64,000 nucleotides of DNA, taken from the NCBI GenBank assembly GCA_964036195.1, contig OZ038460.1, positions 15,255,504 through 15,319,503 of the forward strand. The letters run 5' to 3'. The DNA comes from Sphaerolaimus hirsutus (lineage: Eukaryota; Nematoda; Chromadorea; Monhysterida; Sphaerolaimidae). Shown piece after piece: positions 55,351 through 64,000 of this stretch; positions within the stretch are counted from its first letter, which is position 1, and every line of letters starts with the position of its first letter. The notes under the pieces were generated by a model, which saw only the letters and a list, made by a program, of their open reading frames with translations, did no database searches and was not told where the DNA came from. A program made the translations under genes and the position numbers.

Positions 55351-55469
55351 CTCAAGAATACAGATACTTTTTTCAAAGTATGTGTACCTACCATGTGTAT
55401 TTACTCAGTACTCGAGTATGCATACTTTTTGAGTAAAAGTAAATATGCATTAACAACTGTGACTCAGAC

Positions 55470-56000
55470 CCGGGGATTTTTTTTGAATGGCACTTTTTTT
55501 GTCGGCCAGCCTGTGTGTGATTTGATACATATTATACGCCAGAAGCGCATTGAATTAGTGAATCATTCTGCTGAACAATGAACCGGTTCCGCGGACAAAA
55601 AACGTCCCAGTCTATTCAATTTTATATCTTTTATCATCTATTACTTACAACAGTGTTTCTTATTGGTTAGCTTAATGCGCTGATATCTCTCGTAATTGAT
55701 TAAATTTACATATTTAAATATATTAGTACATGGGTACAAATTTTATAGATAAATTATACTGTATTATAAATAAGTATAAAACATTCGCTTAATATGTAAA
55801 TGTGATCATGCAAAATCGAATTATTGTCAATTGTGTAACAATTTCATGCATTGTGTTTGAGCTTACAGCGCCCGCTGCCTATTTTTACAGCGGATCAGTA
55901 CTGCCGCATACTTCCTTTTTTTATAGTTTGTCTGCCACAATGTAATGTTAAATATTTTCACACTTGCATTGCAAGCGGAACAAAATTACCGTTCGTGAAT
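55470..56000. other. Unique AT-rich sequence
   Basis: No supported gene. Confidence 0.4.
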
Positions 56001-56003
56001 CGG

Positions 56004-56108
56004 CGCCAGTGATGGAAAACCACGCTGGCGCTAATGGCGCGTGGCGCCATTTGTCTGGGAAGCGCCATGGCGCTTTTCCCGAAGTCTGAACTTTTTTACG
56101 TCACTAAT
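56004..56108. mobile_element. Family R element, short
   Basis: CAGTGATGGAAAACCACGC on the left; GGCGCTTTTCCCGAAG and TTTTTTACGTCACTAA on the right. Confidence 0.7.
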
Positions 56109-56109
56109 G

Positions 56110-56785
56110 GGCAGCAATGCAGACATCGTTATCAAATTGTTAATGAGAAGTTGAGAGAACGATATAGAAGGAATAGAGAAAATGATATTTTATAAAAGAC
56201 TTTTAAAAAGTTACTAAAGATACTTAAACTTGCAAAAAATACTTACAAAAAATTAATGTACGTTTTGTAAAAACATACCAACACTGGTTGCAAAAAAATC
56301 TGTCTGTAATGGTTACTCTGCTGCCATGTTAAATGTAAACGATAACATGTTAGAGTATTTAAAAAACCCATGTTACATGTTTTTAACATGTAACAAATAT
56401 TCACATCTCATATTTTACTGCTGTGAAGGCGGCGATGTCTCCAAATCGACGTTTAATGTAGATATTTGTTATTGTGGGTCTACACACTAGCTTTCGTCCG
56501 AATTTTAAAAAAAACTGATATACCTAACTATTTGTTTTAAACAGATTTGAATTCAATATCAATTTGTACGTGAAATTGCGCGCTTGCATGCAAAACAAAT
56601 GCAAAATACCTAGTGATTAAGTATTTACTACAAAAATTTGGCTGCCATTTATGTCGCTATGCTTGCGTTTTTTTGAATCGTTCAAAAATCCAGCCATTCC
56701 TAAATATGTGGTAAGCTCACTCAACTACAACACTGGGAATGCTGGGAAATATTATTTTTTGCATAATTATATTTCTAGTTTCTTT
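56110..56785. other. Unique AT-rich sequence
   Basis: No supported feature. AAATTGCGCGCTTGCATGC at 56573 resembles the C-associated palindrome. Confidence 0.4.
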
Positions 56786-56786
56786 T

Positions 56787-57297
56787 TACCGTAATTCCTC
56801 GAAATACCCCCTCCCTCGAAATACCCCCTCCCTCGAAATACCCCCTCCCTCGAAATACCCCCTCCCTCGAAATACCCCCCGTCTCGAAATACCCCTCCCC
56901 TCAAAATAGCGATTATGAAATAATTACCCACCCCCTCCAAATACCCCCCCCCCCCCAATTGCGTGTACAGAGAATGTACATGACAAAACTGTGGTTTGGT
57001 GTGGCAATGCGGAATATATGTTAAAAACCATGACTGTGTCACGTCAGAACAGGGTTTACAACATCTACATACTAAAAATGGTGTATAGACCCTTATACAT
57101 GGTGCTTATTGTCGCATTTTTCGACGTCTGCGTACGTTACAAACCAACATTTTAGTGCTGGGGGTTAGAAAAATTCTGGCGTAAAAATAAGCTCCCCCTC
57201 GAAATACCCCCCCTCGTTTAACCCCCCCTCCCCCCCAAAAAAAAATTCTCACTTTGAAACAATCACCCCCCGGGGGGTATTTCGAGGAAATACGGTA
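56787..57297. mobile_element. Family A element with five tandem terminal motifs
   Basis: TACCGTAATTCCTCGAAATA followed by repeated CCCCCTCCCTCGAAATA motifs (56795-56895). Right end TTTCGAGGAAATACGGTA. Confidence 0.8.
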
Positions 57298-57434
57298 AAT
57301 ATGTTTACGTTTTCTTTCCAAAGACACTTCCATCACAGTAAAAGATAAAAATAATTCCCACGGCTTTCTCCATGTCTGTGTTAAAAACAAGATGATTGTT
57401 TCAAAATTGATAAATCGAATGTAATTCCTAATGC

Positions 57435-57650
57435 GGACCCTGGGGGGAGTCTCGAGCCCTGTAAACTAAGTCAAGTGTGAAATGTCATTAAAACAAAATA
57501 AAAATAGTAAAATATTTTATGACTGAACCTTGCATGATAATGGACACTTTGCGTGACACTGCATGGCAATTGACAGATTTGCATGACATTTTGTCATTAC
57601 ATTTCACACTTGACTTTACACTTTACAGGGCTTGGGACTGGCACCAGGAG
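57435..57650. mobile_element. Family T palindrome (T10)
   Basis: CCTGGGGGGAGTCTCGAGCC and CTGTAAACTAAGTCAAG on the left; inverse CACTTGACTTTACACTTTAC, GGGCTTGGGACTGGCACC and AGG on the right. Confidence 0.8.
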
Positions 57651-57691
57651 ACAATTTCAGCTACCCTTTGAGGACGCATGAAAAATCTGAA

Positions 57692-57915
57692 TACCGTATT
57701 TCCTCGAAATACCCCCCCCCCCTCGAAATACCCCCCCCCCCTCGGAAATACCCCCCCCCCCTCTCGGGACCACTATGAAATAATCACCCCCCCCCCTCTA
57801 AGTACCCCCCCCCAAATTGAGTGTAAAGGGAACGTACATGACAATAACTGTAGTTTGTGTTCTGTGTACTGCAGAACACACGTTAAAACAATGTCGGTGT
57901 CACGTTAGAACAGTG
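57692..57915. mobile_element. Family A element running into the assembly gap
   Basis: TACCGTATTTCCTCGAAATA, three C tracts, AATTGAGTGTAAAGGGAACG, GTGCAGAACACACGTTAAAA-type landmark, then GTTAGAACAGTG and the gap. The right end is lost in the gap. Confidence 0.8.
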
Positions 57916-58115
57916 NNNNNNNNNNNNNNNNNNNNNNNNNNNNNNNNNNNNNNNNNNNNNNNNNNNNNNNNNNNNNNNNNNNNNNNNNNNNNNNNNNNNN
58001 NNNNNNNNNNNNNNNNNNNNNNNNNNNNNNNNNNNNNNNNNNNNNNNNNNNNNNNNNNNNNNNNNNNNNNNNNNNNNNNNNNNNNNNNNNNNNNNNNNNN
58101 NNNNNNNNNNNNNNN
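57916..58115. other. Assembly gap of 200 N
   Basis: Exactly 200 undetermined bases. Open frames crossing it are meaningless. The gap falls between a family A element and palindrome G2, a place where repeats hinder assembly. Confidence 0.99.
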
Positions 58116-59290
58116 GCTGAAATTTGGGGGATGTCTTGCCAACAACCCCCCTCACAATACACCAGTGGGGCGGCTGCCAACGACCCACTAAAGCATGGGT
58201 CACTGCATAAAGTTGATAATTTTTTAAGAACAGCCCAAGTGTCCCAAACAAGTTCGCCATTCAACTGCATTACAAAAAATTTTTGTGAGAACATACCTGA
58301 TATAAAATTGAGTCAGATTTGAACCCTAGTTCTGCTCATAAATTTTTTTTCAGTAGGGCACCCACCCTGTCCCATAAACAGCAGACTGAAAATTTCACTT
58401 TAAACCAATTTTTTGTATCACACTTCAAAAGTTGGTTTACAAAGTTCACTAGTGGAGGGTCTAAGGTTCAAAGTTATGTAAACAACATAATCTCTAAAAT
58501 GCTTCCATAAGGAAATTTATTTGGGGTGAATGAAAAAGTGAAAATTGTGTCAAATTTTGTTCCTGAAATGACATCATTTTGACTTCATAGAATTCACCCC
58601 AAGTAAATTTCCTTATGGAGGCATTTTAGAGGTTATGTTGTTTACATAACTTTGAACCTTAGACCATTCTCTAGTGAACTTTGTAAACCAACTTTGTAAG
58701 TGTGAAACCAAAAATATGGTTTAAAGTGAAATTTTAATTCTACCGTTTATGGGAGAGAGTGGGTGCCCTACTGAAAAAAAGTTTTTTGGCTGAAATAGTG
58801 TTCCAACCCGATTCAGTTTTATATTAGGTATGTTGTTGCAACATTTTTTCAATGCAGTTGGGTGATAAACTTGTTTTGGGACACTTGGGCTGTTTTTAGA
58901 AAATGGTCAACTTTATATGCAGTGACCCATGCTTTAGTGGGTCGTTGGCAGCCGCCCCACTGGTGTATTGTGAGGGGGGTTGTTGGCAAGACATCCCCCA
59001 AATTTCAGCTTTATACCGCCATCACAGCTGGAGATATGGCTCTCGTAGTGTAGCCAATCAAGTGGGTGGTGAACTTGTTTGGGACACCAAAAACGCCCAA
59101 AAAATTGTTGCAGATAGGGCGACCGACCCTGTAGTGAGTCGCCGCACCTCCCCCATTGTTGGAGAGTAGAGGGGTCTTACAACTTTATATATACAAAGTT
59201 TCGGCTTTATAACACCCCCATGGACGGATATATTGCATTCGAAGTGAAATAAAAAAATGGGTGGTGAACTTGTCCGGGAAGGTGTTTATT
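58116..59290. repeat. Palindromic element G2, about 1.2 kb
   Basis: GCTGAAATTTGGGGGATGTC (58116) pairs with GACATCCCCCAAATTTCAGC (58990). Further pairs: CACTGCATAAAGTTGATAAT with its diverged inverse at 58900, AACTTTGAACCTTAG with its inverse at 58455, and TAAATTTCCTTATGG with its inverse at 58500. The turn is near 58555. Right of the left arm's counterpart it continues with GGGACACCAAAAACGCC, GTGAGTCGCCGC and GTCCGGGAAGGTG, which align with G1 (11913-13035). The missing left counterpart is presumably in the N gap. Confidence 0.85.
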
Positions 59291-59631
59291 AAAAACGTTC
59301 TTGATATTTTTTGAATCAGAGAAATGTACTTGTCTCTAATTTGTCACCTACCTAACTGTGATAGTCTGACATGACGACACCTATCAAATTTAGTATGCTT
59401 AGCTAACTATTTCAAAGTATCGATAAAAAATAGATAGATAGATAGATATATAGATCTAAATGTATTGACAGAAATGTCTACCTGAGCAATCTTAAAAATT
59501 CAAAGACCTTTTGCTGTCGTCACTAATACTGGAACAATAGTCTGTAAAAGGTATAAAAACCCGGCGTACGAACCAACACTTTTTGATTGTCAAAAAATTG
59601 TTTCTTCCTGATTTGTCGATCAATAGATATT

Positions 59632-60143
59632 TTGCAGAGTTGTTATAAGTACTGAACTTTTTCAAAGTATACGTAAACGTAAAGTATTTTTTTTTACTAA
59701 CACCCTGAGTACAGAAAACGTAAAGTAAAATTTTGTTACTTTTACTTATGAGTAAACATGAGTAAAATACTTTTCCGCCCAGAAAACGTAAAAGTGAGTA
59801 TTTTTGAGGAATTTTGCCCCAAATTTTACTCAAAATCACTAATTTTCGTTACTTTTTTGACCATTTCAACCTTCAAATTCACTAGTTCATGTGTTATTTG
59901 CCATTTTAAGATGTTTTCTTTTAAAGTCCCGATTTTTCGCTTTTTTCTCCCTTTTCTCCCATCGATCCCTTGATAAAGCTTATAACAAAACCTATCTGAA
60001 ATACGTTTTCTGTACTCGAGTACTTTCAAAAAGTATACGTAAAAGCGAGTACAGGTACTTTTTTCAAAGTATACGTAAACGTATTTACTCAGTACTCGAG
60101 TATACGTACTTTTTGAGTAAACGTAAATACGTTTTAACAACTA
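59632..60143. mobile_element. Family B element (B7), complete
   Basis: CAGAGTTGTTATAAGTACTG to ACGTTTTAACAACTATG. Flanks ATATTTTG and ATATTTTA differ at one base. Interior AAGTATACGTAAACGTAAAG, TGAGTAAACATGAG and CTCGAGTACTTTC. Confidence 0.85.
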
Positions 60144-60206
60144 TGATATTTTATACAGCACGACAAATTAGCCTTTTTAAAATCCTGAAACATGGCTATT
60201 TTTCAG

Positions 60207-60272
60207 ACGCGCCGTTCCGCCGACGAGCATATGAGACGTGAACATTCCCAAAGTTCTGCACCTGAAGAACAG
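60207..60272 (+). CDS. 22-codon putative exon
   Basis: 66 bases between TATTTTTCAG and GAACAG|GTGGGA, phase 0 at both ends, reading TRRSADEHMRREHSQSSAPE and EQ. Both junctions agree in phase with the exons at 53320-53502 (long form) and 63786. Highly charged. Short, so the evidence is splice signals and phase, not length. It begins 64 bases after a family B element. Confidence 0.65.
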
Positions 60273-60309
60273 GTGGGATTTTTTTTTGTTTTTTTTGCTG
60301 TTTTTTTGT

Positions 60310-60525
60310 TGTTGTTTTTGCTATACTCGGCGGAACGCAAACTATGTGCAGAATCCTACCATAATTATATGAATAAAATCTTGTGATAAATTCCCTAATT
60401 AGTTATTCCATGGTAAAAACGGAATATTATGATGAAAAAAGTGTATAATTTTAGGTTCATCATTCAGATGGGTTATGGTAGGTTTCATGCTAAGTGTGAC
60501 GTCCGCCGAGTATACGTGGTGTGGA
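60310..60525. mobile_element. Element related to 19668-19877, inverted
   Basis: GCTATACTCGGCGGAACGC, GAATAAAATCTTGTGATAA, GGTTCATCATTCAGATGGG and GTGACGTCCGCCGAGTATAC. The ends are inverted copies of each other (TATACTCGGCGGA / TCCGCCGAGTATA), which fixes the element's limits. Confidence 0.8.
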
Positions 60526-61225
60526 TTCTTTTTTTTAACTTAAAAGTTTATTTTGTCGGTGGCTGATATTTTGAATGCATATTTTGGAGCTATTCGTTTG
60601 ACACGCCTCTCATTACAACGGCAGTCTCAGTCTGTAATTGAGCGATTGCATTTGCAAGGTCAAAACACTGGAATAGTTTCGTTTACATCGTCACGAAATA
60701 GAAAACGACATCGATTTGTTATTTAGATAATCAATACTGAAGGGGGGTCCTGTGGTCGTTATCTTATGCTCACGCCCGTTTTTTCGGGCAACCCAATTGT
60801 ATGCTATTATGCCAATCAGAAGCACATCGAATCGACATGCTCTAATTTCATTCACATTCAGTGATTTTTATTGCCCGAGATAAACGTGCCCGGCCAGTCA
60901 GTTCCGCATCGGCATTGCATCTATCAATTCCGCATCACGTGTTATCACCCGCATGTGTATTTTGACGGCTTGGCAACTATCCATTGGAAGATACATATAA
61001 TCAGGTCTGATCGATCAGCATGTTACACTGCTGGGTTCGACGGCGATCATTGCTAATTCCATTCAGAATAAAAAAAGTGGGACAGTAGAATTTTCAGTAA
61101 TTGGGAATTACTGATGCACTGTACTCATGAAATCCAGCATTTTTTGAAATCTGACATTGTGGTTTTGAAGTAAATTTTTTATCCCTTTTTACCATAGTCG
61201 TGGTCGCGGGTAGTGACGCAATTGC
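60526..61225. other. Intron, no supported feature
   Basis: Unique sequence. No exon with acceptable splice sites. Confidence 0.4.
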
Positions 61226-61229
61226 GGCG

Positions 61230-61630
61230 TAGGCTCGCTTGGCATGTAACCCGCTTGGCATGTAACCCGCTTGGCATGTAGACCCGTTGCGAGGGTCCCA
61301 TGGGTGGGCTGCTCAGCTACACTATCTATGCTGAGGCTACTATCCCCTCAGCCCCGCCCGCAAACCTCTCAACAATCTACTATCTAAGTGAAGCAAACTT
61401 TGAGCGATTTTTCCCCAACACTAATTTACCTGAAATCACTAAATTTTACTCCATATTGTAAATTTTGCCATATATCATAAATTTTGCCCCAGCAAGCCCC
61501 CAGATAAATTTTCAGCTATCTATCCCTCCGGAGGAAAGATTTGCCATCTATGATGCTGCCGCGAGGGTCAAAACCTCAGAAACCGCTGTCTACAGGCCGA
61601 ACGGGTGACATGCCGTGCGGCACAGACCCT
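61230..61630. repeat. Foldback with tripled GCTTGGCATGTA ends
   Basis: GCTTGGCATGTAACCC occurs three times in tandem at 61237-61284; the right end has diverged inverse motifs (GTCTACAGGCCGAACGGG, TGACATGCCG). The core shares CTATCTATCCCTCCGGAGG and GGTCAAAACCT with the element at 17005-17995. Confidence 0.75.
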
Positions 61631-61669
61631 TTCGTCATGTGGTTATACATATTCATTTAAAAAAATTTA

Positions 61670-61727
61670 AATGGTGCCACATTTGTAGCGCCATTCGGCG
61701 ATGTTAAAGGGTGCTTTTCCATCACTA
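61670..61727. mobile_element. Right end of a family R element
   Basis: GTAGCGCCATTCGGCG and GGTGCTTTTCCATCACTA. Confidence 0.5.
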
Positions 61728-61879
61728 GGTGCCGGCCATCCCAGAGCTGATAAGATGCACTGCATCAGTAATTCATGAACACACCGAGTACATAAATAAA
61801 ATCCAATGAATTCCAACTACACTATCTAGCGTTGCAAAATGACTATTTTTCATATTTTACATATTGATTGAAGTGCAAT

Positions 61880-61955
61880 ATTTATGTAAATATTTACACA
61901 TTTATGTAGATATTTACGCATTTATGTAAATATTTACGTATTTATGTAGTTAACA
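61880..61955. repeat. ATTTATGTAAATATTTAC tandem repeat
   Basis: Four units of about 18 bp (ATTTATGTA(A/G)ATATTTAC(A/G)C). Confidence 0.8.
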
Positions 61956-62620
61956 GTTTCTTTATGACGCCTCTATATATGATGCAAATATGGAAGCGAT
62001 AGGAAATTTAAATAGAAATTATGGTATGAAACAGCTTAAAATGTTCCAGTTGTTACACATTTGCCAGACCTTATTGAAAATCACCCTTGAAATAACACTG
62101 TTTAAAAATTTTGTCTTGAAATAACAAAAGAAGCAACATCAAAAAGTTGTCTGGATTTGTCAAGTATCGATTCTGCAATGCAGGCGTTTAAAAAACATAT
62201 GTTTTATGTTTGCACCTAAAATTCTTTTTCCAGCACTATTAAAATTGTCGATCGCCCATGCATCAGTGCGGCGTTGTAAAAATTACAAAAAACTTACCTA
62301 CAGCCAGAAAAGTTGAAAGTGTCTGAACTGAACCAACCCCACAGTGTAAAGTTCCAAACGTATTTACCATGCGCACTATCCCAGATCCAATCAATTGAAA
62401 TAATGCATGATTTAATCAATGCAATTTCGTCTATATCTATTTTGGTTAAACAAATCGTGATGACCATCTAGAAACCCTGCGAAAAAACGTTTTACTACAC
62501 GGTTCTTTGAAGAAAACGAAACACCCGCGAACGCCTTTTCGAGTGAAAAAAATATTGAAACCTTTTTGTGTCTTAAATGACCATTCGGTAGGTAGATTAA
62601 AAGGTATCATCAAAAACCCA
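61956..62620. other. Intron, no supported feature
   Basis: Unique AT-rich sequence. Confidence 0.4.
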
Positions 62621-62622
62621 AT

Positions 62623-62968
62623 TACCATATTTGCTTGAATAATTCCCCCTTTAATAATTCCAACTTTTGAATAATCCCCCCTGTTAGACGAGTGAAAAAT
62701 AATAATTCCCCCCTCAAAAAATTCCCCCCTCAAAAATACCCCCCTTTAGGCATATGATAGATTTGCTGTGTATAATTTGAACAAAAATGGCAGGTTATGT
62801 TGTTAATAAAGCATATTTCATGAAATGAGTTGATAGAAATATGCTTGAAAATGTTGACGAAAAAATTATTCTCCTTCTCTGAATAATTCCCAACTTTGAA
62901 TAGTTCGCCTCAAAAAAAGTCTGACGAAAAAATAATTCCCCAGGGGAGTTATTCGAGCAAATACAGTA
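62623..62968. mobile_element. A' subfamily element
   Basis: TACCATATTTGCTTGAATAA to TTATTCGAGCAAATACAGTA. Tandem AATTCCCCC motifs and the ATGTTGTTAATAAAGCATAT landmark shared with 41072-41513. Confidence 0.8.
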
Positions 62969-63459
62969 GGTATAATACCGATATTGTATTTAATCTTGAA
63001 TCCCGAAATTACCTGTTTTTGCCATCAGTAGTAAAGTAAATGTATTGGCCAAAATGGCTGCGCGGGGCAAATTTTTAAATGTTGTAAAAAATTCCACGCT
63101 TGATGTACGCGCCGGGGGCTGTGTAACAAATTCGGTGCCGCGACGATAAAATTTTGCCAAAAAACTTATCCAATAGAAACTGTGACTTTGCGTTGTTTTT
63201 TTACAAAATAGGTACATTGATTTGATCAAATCGCATTTGGGGGTTGCCGAAGTGTGGGATGTGAAAATAGAACTTTTAGAGCGAATTTTAAATTGTGTGT
63301 TGTTGCTTGGGTCAGGGAAGGGATTACAACGGATCGGAAAACGCTCAACAAACATTTACTGCCCCTATCGGTAAGAATGCACACTTTCTAGGGTGCATCA
63401 ATAGTTTACTTTGCTTATCCACACACAGAAGTGTACTCAGAAACCAATGGTCAGTCCTG

Positions 63460-63640
63460 CTTCAGCAGCATGTAAAATGTCATGTAAAGTGTAAAACGTC
63501 ATGAAAAATGTCATGTAAAATGTCAATTCTTGCTGACATTTTGTTATATTTCTGTCTGTAGATCGAAATCTTACATGACACTACATTACATTATACACTT
63601 TCCATGACGATTTACAGGGTGCGGGACAGCCACAGGGTCT
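63460..63640. mobile_element. Family T palindrome (T11)
   Basis: CAGCATGTAAAATGTCATGT, GTGTAAAACGTCATG on the left; TACACTTTCCATGACG, TTTACAGGGTGCGGGACAGC on the right. Confidence 0.75.
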
Positions 63641-63785
63641 AAAGGCACTAAGAATAAGAGACCCCTGAAATGACCACCACACTACTGGGTCACCAAATTG
63701 GCAATCAATCAACCATAAATAATAAAAAAACACAAAAACTCACCACACAACAACCCAACCCAAATAACCCCCCCCCCCCCCTCAG

Positions 63786-64000
63786 CGCTCGATGGAACCC
63801 CCTTGCACCCCACCTGCCAGCAAACGGCTCTGTTCACGACGCACGTCGAGCCCCAGCCGCTCCAACAGCAGGGATCGCCTAGTGATCGATAGGGATCAGA
63901 GCGACGAGTCGAGACTGGTTGTCGATATGGCCGATGAAGAGGATGTCGATCCCGGACAGGAACGGGACGATGTTGAACGGGCCAGGCTGGCCGAGAGTAG
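63786..64000 (+). CDS. Arg/Ser-rich then acidic exon, cut by window end
   Basis: After CCCCCCCCCCCCCTCAG a frame stays open to the end of the window (71 codons plus two bases). It reads RSMEPPCTPPASKRLCSRRT, a Ser/Arg stretch (SSPSRSNSRDRLVIDRDQSD), then an acidic part (MADEEDVDPGQERDDVERAR). Phase 0 start fits the exon ending at 60272. GC-ending codons dominate. PPCTPPASKR followed by a basic cluster could be a phosphorylation and nuclear localisation region, which is an inference. Continuation or end of the gene lies beyond the window. Confidence 0.75.

Larger units (their letters stand above)
53575..55465. mobile_element. Family B element (B6) split by a hAT-like element
   Basis: Left part with GAAGTATGTGTACC, AGAAAGCGTAAATG and CAGTACTCGAGTACTC. 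The right part resumes after 55358 with TTTTTTCAAAGTATGTGTAC, CAGTACTCGAGTATGC, and ends TTAACAACTGTG (55461). Between them lies the element 53943-55350. Confidence 0.75.

Noticed and set aside
57817-58294. Open frames of more than 100 codons across 57.8-58.3 kb
   Set aside because: They cross 200 N and are meaningless.
59430-59455. GATA microsatellite
   Set aside because: A short ordinary simple repeat of no special interest.
1-64000. tRNA, rRNA, snRNA genes and endogenous viral genes
   Set aside because: I saw no tRNA A/B-box arrangement, rRNA core or recognisable viral polymerase, capsid or envelope sequence by eye. A tRNAscan, Rfam and translated profile search would be needed to be sure.

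Overview
This is a window of an animal (most likely invertebrate) nuclear genome. The coding pieces are short, GC-rich, bounded by AG/GT splice signals, and separated by introns of 0.9 to more than 20 kb. The non-coding part is dense with non-autonomous DNA transposons, foldback elements and short satellites. There is no prokaryotic gene organisation, and I see no tRNA, rRNA or CRISPR. A 200-base run of N (57916-58115) is an assembly gap. I cannot name the species.

The only gene architecture I can support runs left to right on the + strand. Putative exons lie at 6381-6502, 7440-8513, 9481-9621, 16892-16929, 18068-18181, 20356-20440, 25633-25835, 28757-28849, 53320-53502, 60207-60272 and 63786-64000; weaker ones are at 29076-29114 and 47760-47891. 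Intron phases agree for 6381-6502 through 18068-18181 (through the second of two possible acceptors at 16.9 kb) and again for 53320-53502 through 63786-64000. The middle exons are open in several frames, so their reading is uncertain. The product would be a large, low-complexity, Ser/Pro/Ala/Gln-rich protein with acidic and Arg/Ser stretches. That suits a nuclear regulatory or scaffold protein, but I recognise no catalytic domain and give no name. Its longest exon carries ten 16-residue repeats.

The rest is repeats, in recurring families: (A) elements ending TACCGTATTTCCTCGAAATA with G/C runs next to the termini, over 25 copies; (B) AAACGTAAA-rich elements ending CA(G/T)AGTTGTTAAAA; (C) elements ending CA(A/G)GGACGTATCCAGG with 8-bp target duplications; (hAT-like with simple-sequence cores) elements ending TAGGGTTGG, CAGGGTTGG or TAGAGTTCAAACGGG with 8-bp duplications; (R) elements built almost entirely of GGCGCC/GCCATGGC and ending TAGTGATG(G/T)AAAA; (T) palindromes of the TGTAAAGTGTCAAATG type; and large palindromes at 4.06-4.65, 11.9-13.0, 16.3-16.7, 17.0-18.0, 32.3-33.0, 46.2-47.6 and 58.1-59.3 kb. 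Many are nested, so insertion order can be read.

No transposase, reverse transcriptase or integrase gene is visible, so all mobile DNA here appears to be mobilised in trans. The most notable signals are the hAT-like elements whose interior is a simple 5-6-bp repeat, the hierarchical palindromes whose ends are tandem 16-17-bp motifs around unrelated cores, and an 80-bp MADE1-like mariner insertion whose empty site survives in a sister repeat.
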